Positions 8,215 to 13,312 of a stretch of 13,312 nucleotides of DNA are shown here, one piece after another. The notes under the pieces were generated by a model. That model searched no databases and was not told the origin of the DNA. It saw only the letters and a list, made by a program, of their open reading frames with translations. The translations under genes were made by a program, and so were the position numbers. The DNA is from UBA7803 sp041686955 (GTDB taxonomy: Bacteria > Pseudomonadota > Gammaproteobacteria > Pseudomonadales > Azotimanducaceae), in assembly GCA_041686955.1 (NCBI GenBank), contig JAWLCV010000095.1:1-13312 (forward strand). The letters run 5' to 3'. The stretch's first letter is position 1, and every line of letters begins with the position of its first letter.

Positions 8215-8218
8215 GAGG
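8215..8218 (+). promoter_or_regulatory. Shine-Dalgarno for the GntR-family gene
   Basis: GAGG lies seven bases before the ATG at 8226. It supports that start and independent translation initiation 65 bases after ccmI. Confidence 0.5.
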
Positions 8219-8225
8219 CAGCAAG

Positions 8226-8879
8226 ATGCACTTCCAACCGGCCGTGAGCTTGACCGAGAAGATCGCCGATCACCTGGGCAGTGAGATCATCGCCGGCCGG
8301 CTGCGGCCCCGGGCCCGGATCCAGGAACTGAAAGTCGCCTCCGAGCTCGGGGTGTCCCGGGGCTCCGTTCGCGAGGCCCTCCTGATTCTCGAACGCCGCC
8401 ATCTGGTGGAAATCCTCCCTCGCCGGGGTGCCATGGTCAGCACCCTGGAAGCGGAGGAGCTCGCCAACTGCTCCGAGCTGGTCACGGAGCTGCAGACCTC
8501 CTTCTACAGCAAGCTGGCCGTGCGCCGGAACCTGGAGCTCGAGCCGTTCGAGCTGGCGCTGCGGGAGATGGCCGGCGCGGTTCACGCCCAGGACCTGGAC
8601 GCCACCCTTCATGCCCGCAAGGCCTTCGCCGATGCCGGCTTCCGCCAGCTCAACAATTACTATCTGGTCTCGGTGCTCAGGGGCCTGATCCCCGCCGCGC
8701 TGCGCCTCACCCATCTGGCCGCCGCCCACGCCGACTACGACCTGCGCGACAACCTGCGCTACCACCAGTCGCTCTTGAACGCGGTGGGCGAGAGCAACCT
8801 GGAGCAGATCCAGCAACTCGTCCATGCCTTCAACGGCCGGGAGCGCAAGCTGGCGTTGGGGTGTTTGGAGCGGAGTTAG
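8226..8879 (+). CDS. GntR-family transcriptional regulator (FadR/FCD-like)
   Basis: This is a predicted DNA-binding regulator of 217 residues. The N-terminal winged helix-turn-helix (about 1-75) is typical of the FadR subfamily: ELKVASELGVSRGSVREALLILERRHLV then the wing RRGAMVSTL. The rest is all-helical, as in FCD ligand-binding domains. The usual FCD metal site is not obvious: where DXXFH is expected there is RKAFA (131-135), while His180 and His200 lie near the later ligand positions, so the effector may differ or the site may be lost. A GntR regulator directly upstream of smc and zipA is, from memory, also found in Pseudomonas, which suggests a conserved neighbourhood. Target genes and ligand cannot be read from the sequence. 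The heptamer element starts one base after its stop. Confidence 0.85.
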   Translation: MHFQPAVSLTEKIADHLGSEIIAGRLRPRARIQELKVASELGVSRGSVREALLILERRHLVEILPRRGAMVSTLEAEELANCSELVTELQTSFYSKLAVRRNLELEPFELALREMAGAVHAQDLDATLHARKAFADAGFRQLNNYYLVSVLRGLIPAALRLTHLAAAHADYDLRDNLRYHQSLLNAVGESNLEQIQQLVHAFNGRERKLALGCLERS

Positions 8880-8880
8880 A

Positions 8881-8987
8881 TATCCGCTATCCGCTGTCCG
8901 CTGTCCGCTCTCCGCTTTCCGCTGGAGAGTCCTCGCCAGAGTCTGGCGATCCGGCTCTTGCGGACGGCGGAAAGCGGATAGCGGACA
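8881..8987. repeat. Inverted arrays of TNTCCGC heptamers forming a long imperfect hairpin
   Basis: Six tandem heptamers of form TNTCCGC (8881-8922) are followed by a 37-base spacer and four heptamers on the opposite strand, GCGGANR (8960-8987). Only the second base varies freely: A, A, G, G, C, T in the left arm. The arms pair in register, 8895-8922 with 8960-8987, as a 28-position stem with about two mismatches and two wobble pairs. The spacer contains its own palindrome (8933-8949). It fills most of the gntR-smc gap. No T-run follows, so it is not a standard intrinsic terminator. It looks like a dispersed intergenic repeat (REP- or STRR-like), but copy number elsewhere cannot be judged here. 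Confidence 0.85.
8933..8949. repeat. Central palindrome within the heptamer element
   Basis: TCGCCAGAGTCTGGCGA is a perfect inverted repeat of eight bases around a single G. As a hairpin it would have a six-base-pair stem and a five-base loop (GAGTC). It sits at the centre of the larger inverted array, like a tip stem-loop. Confidence 0.75.
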
Positions 8988-9064
8988 GCGACCCCACGAC
9001 ATCCGCCACATATTTGCTTTAGACTTGCCGCTTTGTAAGGGCTGGGGGACTCGCTCCGTACCCA

Positions 9065-12000
9065 ATGCGGCTGAAGCAGATCAAACTCGCGGGTTTCAAA
9101 TCCTTCGTCGATCCGACCACAGTCACCCTCCCCGGCAGCCGCTGTGCGGTGGTGGGGCCCAATGGCTGCGGCAAATCCAACATCATCGATGCGGTGCGCT
9201 GGGTCATGGGCGAGAGCTCGGCCAAGCAGCTCCGGGGTGAGAATCTCACCGACGTCATCTTCAACGGGTCCAACACCCGCAAACCCACCGCCCAGGCCAG
9301 CATCGAGCTGATCTTCGACAACAGCGACGGGCGGATCGGCGGCGAGTACTCGGCGTATGCCGAGATCTCGGTACGCCGCCAGGTGACCCGGGACGCCCAG
9401 TCGAACTACTTCCTGAACGGCAATCGCTGCCGCCGCCGGGACATCGTCGACATCTTCCTCGGCACCGGGTTCGGCCCGCGCAGCTACTCCATCATCGAGC
9501 AGGGCATGATCAGCCAGCTCGTGGAGGCGAAGCCGGAGGACCTGCGGGTGTACCTGGAAGAGGCCGCGGGGATCTCCAAGTACAAGGAGCGGCGGCGCGA
9601 GACCGAGAACCGCATCCGCCATACCCGGGACAACCTGCACCGGTTGAAGGACCTGCGCGAGGAGCTCGGGCGCCAGCTCGACCGGCTGCAGCGCCAGGCG
9701 CGCGCGGCGGAGCGCTACAAGGAGCAGAAGCAGGAGGAGCGCCGGCTCACGGCGGAGCTGCACACCCTGCGCTACGTGAATCTGCACCGGCGGCTCGAGG
9801 AGCGCCAGCAGGAGATCCGCGAGCTCGAGGTGGCGCTGGAGAAGGCCGCCGCCGAGCAGCAGCACGTGGAGACCGAGATCGAGCGCCGGCGGGCCAAGCA
9901 CGGCGACGCCTCGGAGGAGTTCAACCGGGTGCAGGGCCGCTACTACCAGATCGGCGCCGAGATCGCCCGCATCGAGGAAGCCATTCAGTTCAACCAGCAG
10001 CGGGTGAAGCAGCTCGAGCTGGATCTTTCCACGGTGGCGCAGCGCTCCGAGGAGGCCAACCGTCAGCTCGAGATGGACGAGGCGGAGATCCACGGCCTCG
10101 AGAGCCGCATCGCCGAGCTCGAGCCTCAGGTGGCCGTGGCCGCGGAGACCGACGAGGCCAGCGCCGAGGCGCTGGAAACCCTGGAAGGGCGCCATCGCGA
10201 GTGGCAGGCAGCGTGGGAGAGCCTGAGCGCCCGGGTGGCCGAGCACCAGCGGGGCGCGGAAGTGCAGGCGTCGCGGGTGGAGCACCTCGAGCAGCTCCTG
10301 CAGCGGCTTCGGGGCCGCCTGGCTCAGCTCGAGGAGGACGCGGACAGCGTTCCCGTGGTGGCCAGCGACGACGTGGACAGCCTGGCCCGGGAGATCATGG
10401 CCAAGGACGCGGAGCGTCGTGCGGCGGAGGAAGAGATCGACCGCTGCCTCGCCGAGCTGGGCGCGGCCCGGGAGCAGGTGCTCGACACCGAGCGGGTGCT
10501 GGACGAGGCCCGCGGCGAGGTGCAGCGTCTGCGCCACGAGCTGGCGAGCCTGGAAGCCGTGCAGCAGGCGGCGCTGGGCCGCGACGAGCGGGAATCCCAG
10601 AACTGGCTGGTGGAGCAGGGGCTCGACCGTGCCCAGCGCCTGGGCGAGGTGCTGGCGGTGGTGCCGGGCTGGGAACGGGCCGTGGAGACGGTGCTCGGCG
10701 AGTATCTGCAGGCCATTCGGGTCGAGCGGGTGGACGACTTCGAGAACGCCCTGGGCAGCCTGGGCGAGGGGGGCGTCACCCTGGTGGAAGGCCGCGTGGA
10801 GGCCGAGTATCACGGCGAGCTGCCGAGCCTGGCGTCGCTGGTGCGCAGCCACCACGTGAAGCTGGGTTCCCTGCTCCACGGGGTGTACGCCGCGGAGACC
10901 GCCGACGTGGCCTTCGCCGAGCGCCACCGGCTGGAACCGGGAGACAGCATCATCACCCGCCAGGGCATCTGGATCGGCCCGGACTGGGTCCGCGTGCTGC
11001 CGCGGGCCGAGGACGAAGCCGGGATCATCGAGCGCGCCCAGGCCATCGAGACTCTCACCATGCAGGTGGAGGAGGCGGAGCGGCATCTGGGCGCTCTGCA
11101 GGGCCAGGTGGCCGAGGGCCGCGGCCGGGTGGAATCCCTGGAGGCGGAGCGGGAGCGTCTGCAGACCCGGGTGAACGAGCTCAATCAGGTGCTCGGCGAG
11201 CTCAAGGCCGATCACGGCGTGCGCCGGGTGCAGAAGGAGGAAGCGGACGCCCGCCGCGAGCGCGTGCGCCGGGAGCGGGAAGAGATCGAAGGGCAGATCG
11301 CCGAGGAATCGGAGCGGCTGACCGAGGCCCGGGCGCGGCTGGCCGAGGCCGAGCAGGCGCGCGAGCACCATGCACAGGAGCGGGCCGCGTTCGCGCTGAC
11401 CCGCGACGACAACGAGCGGGAGCTGACCGAGGCCCGCCAGGCGGCACGGGCGAGCCGCGACCGCTACCACGCCCTCTCCAGCGAGATCGGCAGCCTCAAG
11501 TCCCGTCTGGCGGCGGGCCAGACCGCCCGCGAGCGGCTGCTGCGCCAGCGCCGGGAGCTCGAGGAGCAACAGCGCGCGCTGGAAAGCGGCATCAAGGACA
11601 ACGCGCGTCCGCTGCCGGAGCTCGAGGCGGAGCTCGAGAGCAAGCTGGCAGAGCGGGTGGCCGAAGAGGAGCGCCTCGCCGAGGTGCGCCGGAGCCTGGA
11701 GGCCATCGACGCCGAGGTCCGCGAGCTCGAGGAGGCCCGCGGCCAGGCAGAGTCCCGGCTCGGCGAGCTGCGCAGCCGCCTGGAAGGGGCCCGTGTGGAC
11801 CGCCAGGGCCTGGCGGTCGAGGAGCGCAACCTGCTCCAGCAGATCGCGGCCACCGGCTACGAGCAGGAGGCGGTGAAGGCCGGCCTCGCGGAGGACGCCA
11901 CGGAGGCGGCGGCGGAGGAGGCCCTAGCCGCCGTGGACCGCCGCATCCAGCGGCTCGGCCCCATCAACCTGGCGGCCATCGAGGAATACGAGACGCAATC

Positions 12001-12568
12001 GGAGCGCAAGCAATATCTCGATCAGCAGAACGAAGACCTGGAACAGGCGCTGGAAACGCTGCTGACCGCGATTCGGAAGATCGACAAGGAAACGCGGGCG
12101 CGTTTCAAGGAGACTTTCGAGAAGGTGAATGCTCGTCTGGGCGAGCTGTTTCCGAAGATTTTCGGCGGAGGACACGCTTATCTGGAACTGACAGGGGAGG
12201 ATCTGCTCGATACCGGGGTCTCGCTGATGGCGCGGCCGCCGGGCAAGCGAAACGCGAGTGTGCATCTGCTCTCGGGGGGCGAAAAGGCGATGACGGCGGT
12301 AGCGCTGATCTTCGCCATTTTCCATCTCAATCCCAGCCCGGTTTGTCTGCTGGACGAGGTGGACGCGCCGCTGGACGATGCCAACGTCTCACGATTCGCC
12401 GAGTTGATTAAGGAAATGTCGGCCGACGTGCAGTTCGTCGTCATCACCCACAACAAGATAACCATGGAGATGGCCGACCATCTCATGGGGGTGACGATGC
12501 ACGAGCCGGGGGTTTCCCGGCTGGTGTCGGTGGACGTGGAGGAAGCTGCGGCCATGGCGGTGGTCTAG
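9065..12568 (+). CDS. smc: Chromosome partition protein Smc
   Basis: Smc is a cytoplasmic ATPase that, with ScpA and ScpB, organises and segregates the chromosome. It is 1167 residues, the normal bacterial length. Parts in order: N-terminal head with Walker A GPNGCGKSN (31-39); a first long coiled coil rich in Glu, Arg, Gln and Leu; a hinge domain (about 510-655, from NWLVEQGLDRAQRLGEVL to PGDSIITRQGIWIGPDWVR); a second coiled coil; and a C-terminal head with signature LLSGGEK (1068-1074) and Walker B VCLLDEVD (1093-1100), followed by D-loop APLDDAN. The ATG start gives the canonical MRLKQIKLAGFKSF. The only G-rich upstream site (GGGGGA, 9044-9049) is rather distant. From about 11980 the codon choice shifts toward GAA, GCG and ACG. 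An 897-codon antisense reading frame here is a composition artefact. Confidence 0.97.
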   Translation: MRLKQIKLAGFKSFVDPTTVTLPGSRCAVVGPNGCGKSNIIDAVRWVMGESSAKQLRGENLTDVIFNGSNTRKPTAQASIELIFDNSDGRIGGEYSAYAEISVRRQVTRDAQSNYFLNGNRCRRRDIVDIFLGTGFGPRSYSIIEQGMISQLVEAKPEDLRVYLEEAAGISKYKERRRETENRIRHTRDNLHRLKDLREELGRQLDRLQRQARAAERYKEQKQEERRLTAELHTLRYVNLHRRLEERQQEIRELEVALEKAAAEQQHVETEIERRRAKHGDASEEFNRVQGRYYQIGAEIARIEEAIQFNQQRVKQLELDLSTVAQRSEEANRQLEMDEAEIHGLESRIAELEPQVAVAAETDEASAEALETLEGRHREWQAAWESLSARVAEHQRGAEVQASRVEHLEQLLQRLRGRLAQLEEDADSVPVVASDDVDSLAREIMAKDAERRAAEEEIDRCLAELGAAREQVLDTERVLDEARGEVQRLRHELASLEAVQQAALGRDERESQNWLVEQGLDRAQRLGEVLAVVPGWERAVETVLGEYLQAIRVERVDDFENALGSLGEGGVTLVEGRVEAEYHGELPSLASLVRSHHVKLGSLLHGVYAAETADVAFAERHRLEPGDSIITRQGIWIGPDWVRVLPRAEDEAGIIERAQAIETLTMQVEEAERHLGALQGQVAEGRGRVESLEAERERLQTRVNELNQVLGELKADHGVRRVQKEEADARRERVRREREEIEGQIAEESERLTEARARLAEAEQAREHHAQERAAFALTRDDNERELTEARQAARASRDRYHALSSEIGSLKSRLAAGQTARERLLRQRRELEEQQRALESGIKDNARPLPELEAELESKLAERVAEEERLAEVRRSLEAIDAEVRELEEARGQAESRLGELRSRLEGARVDRQGLAVEERNLLQQIAATGYEQEAVKAGLAEDATEAAAEEALAAVDRRIQRLGPINLAAIEEYETQSERKQYLDQQNEDLEQALETLLTAIRKIDKETRARFKETFEKVNARLGELFPKIFGGGHAYLELTGEDLLDTGVSLMARPPGKRNASVHLLSGGEKAMTAVALIFAIFHLNPSPVCLLDEVDAPLDDANVSRFAELIKEMSADVQFVVITHNKITMEMADHLMGVTMHEPGVSRLVSVDVEEAAAMAVV

Positions 12569-12613
12569 AGGCCGCGGCTCGTCGAAAGCAACGCCCTGTT
12601 CTGGGAGCTGTCG

Positions 12614-12630
12614 GGTCGTGTCGCACGACC
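12614..12630 (+). other. Perfect 7-bp hairpin directly before the zipA ribosome-binding site
   Basis: GGTCGTG (12614-12620), loop TCG, and CACGACC (12624-12630) form a perfect GC-rich stem-loop in the smc-zipA gap. The base after the stem begins the GAGGAG ribosome-binding site. No T-run follows, so a terminator is unlikely; an effect on zipA translation or mRNA processing is possible. Confidence 0.6.
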
Positions 12631-12636
12631 GAGGAG
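12631..12636 (+). promoter_or_regulatory. Shine-Dalgarno for zipA (start-deciding)
   Basis: GAGGAG lies six bases before the GTG at 12643. It fixes a GTG start where no suitable ATG exists ahead of the membrane helix. Confidence 0.75.
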
Positions 12637-12642
12637 CCGAAA

Positions 12643-13312
12643 GTGGACATCAAAGACTTCATCCTGATCGGTGGAGGCCTGCTGATCGCGGCGGTCGTGG
12701 CCCACGGGTTCTGGATCGCCTGGCGCGCGCGCCGGGATCCCTTGCGCCTGGATCTGGTCAAGACCCTGCCCCCCGACTACGACGAGGGTGACGATCTGGT
12801 GCGCCTGCGGGCGGAACTGCCCAACGGCGGCGCCCGGGTGGTGGCGCGCCGGGAGCCGCCAGAGCAGGCGCGCCGGGAGCCGCCGGAGCAGGCGACCCTG
12901 CCACTTCAGCCCGACGACGCTGCCGCACCGGCCGCCGCTGCTGCGCCGGCCGCCGCTCTGCCGGAGCGTGACGCCCCCCGCCGGCCCGCCGCCCGCCGCA
13001 CGGAACCGCGCCTGAACACGACTTCGGCAGCGAGCGCCCCGCCCGTCCCGGAGCCGGAGCCCGCCGGGGAATCGACCGCCGGGGACGAGCCGGCGCAGCC
13101 GCCCAAGGTGAAGGACGTGATCATGCCGGAGCGGCCCATCAAGGCGGAGGAACCGAAGGAGCCGCGCCGTCACCTTGCGCGGAAGTCCGTTGGCGAGCCC
13201 GCTGGCGAGCCCGCTGGCGAGCCCTCTGACGGGCCCACCGCAGAGTCGGCCGAATCCGCCGGCCGTTCCGTGGCGCGCCAGGCCGCCCGCACCCTGAACC
13301 GCCTGGCGGACC
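12643..13312 (+). CDS. zipA: Cell division protein ZipA, 3' truncated
   Basis: ZipA anchors FtsZ to the inner membrane early in division. The frame from the GTG at 12643 stays open to the window edge (223 complete codons). The N-terminus has one membrane helix close to the start (DIKDFILIGGGLLIAAVVAHGFWIAW in family terms, residues 2-27), followed by a basic stop-transfer stretch RARRDP, as in E. coli ZipA, whose N-terminus lies in the periplasm. Next comes a long Pro/Ala/Glu-rich linker, typical of ZipA but poorly conserved. It holds two short tandem repeats (ARREPPEQ twice; GEPA-type units). The C-terminal FtsZ-binding domain lies beyond the window, so identity rests on the N-terminus, linker and position after smc, as known in pseudomonads, where ligA follows. 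Confidence 0.85.
   Translation, partial: MDIKDFILIGGGLLIAAVVAHGFWIAWRARRDPLRLDLVKTLPPDYDEGDDLVRLRAELPNGGARVVARREPPEQARREPPEQATLPLQPDDAAAPAAAAAPAAALPERDAPRRPAARRTEPRLNTTSAASAPPVPEPEPAGESTAGDEPAQPPKVKDVIMPERPIKAEEPKEPRRHLARKSVGEPAGEPAGEPSDGPTAESAESAGRSVARQAARTLNRLAD
12844..12891 (+). repeat. 24-bp tandem repeat in the zipA linker
   Basis: Two in-frame copies (12844-12867 and 12868-12891) encode ARREPPEQ twice and differ by one silent base (CCA versus CCG). Confidence 0.85.
13189..13236 (+). repeat. 12-bp tandem repeat in the zipA linker
   Basis: Three near-identical units (KTTGGCGAGCCC/GCTGGCGAGCCC form) at 13189-13224 encode (V/A)GEP, followed by a degenerate fourth unit (SDGP) to 13236. All are in frame. 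Confidence 0.8.

Noticed and set aside
8206..8221. AGGCAG repeated with 10-base spacing before the GntR gene
   Set aside because: The units are too short to call an operator, and the second contains the ribosome-binding GAGG.
8881..8987. CRISPR array
   Set aside because: The units are 7 bases, contiguous and inverted, without spacers or cas genes.
9008..9038. AT-richer patch upstream of smc as a promoter
   Set aside because: TTGCTT at 9014-9019 has no -10-like hexamer at a suitable distance; the composition is suggestive, but no promoter can be placed.
8876..11569. Long antisense reading frame (897 codons) opposite smc
   Set aside because: It mirrors the coiled-coil codon pattern of smc in GC-rich DNA, is dominated by Leu, Ala, His and Gln, shows no recognisable domain, and ends in the translated heptamer repeat.
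10201..12411. 736-codon + strand reading frame overlapping smc in another frame
   Set aside because: Its composition is Gly/Arg/Ala/Pro, typical of a shifted frame in high-GC coding DNA, and smc accounts for the region.

Overview
This window is high-GC bacterial chromosomal DNA, with every confident gene on the + strand and packed closely. The gene set points to a gammaproteobacterium: a PpnN-type nucleosidase, a full System I cytochrome c maturation cluster, and a GntR-smc-zipA run like the one known near smc in pseudomonads. The organism has a classical Smc rather than MukB. The very high GC and the separate ccmH and ccmI genes (E. coli has a fused ccmH) would suit Pseudomonas-like or Ectothiorhodospiraceae/Chromatiales-like bacteria. 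I cannot name a genus.

Layout. (1) Positions 2-1201 hold the 3' part of ppnN, cut by the left edge. (2) Positions 1165-8160 hold ccmA-B-C-D-E-F-G-H-I, a complete cytochrome c maturation operon. Most junctions are 4-base ATGA or GTGA overlaps, which implies translational coupling. CcmA and CcmB form the ABC module that acts on the CcmC/D heme-handling complex. CcmC/D load heme on the chaperone CcmE. CcmF/H/I ligate heme to apocytochrome, and CcmG with CcmH keeps the CXXCH thiols reduced. (3) Positions 8226-8879 hold a GntR-family regulator. (4) Positions 8880-9064 hold an unusual inverted array of TNTCCGC heptamers around a small central palindrome. (5) Positions 9065-12568 hold smc, the chromosome condensation ATPase. 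(6) From 12643 to the right edge is the 5' part of zipA, the membrane anchor of FtsZ, preceded by a perfect hairpin that touches its Shine-Dalgarno sequence.

No tRNA, rRNA, insertion sequence, prophage, CRISPR array or defence gene is visible. The coding content is housekeeping. The items that merit a second look are small: the heptamer element before smc, the hairpin before zipA, a codon-usage change in the last ~580 bases of smc, short tandem repeats in the zipA linker, and the long ppnN/ccmA overlap. No gene-free stretch exceeds 300 bases.
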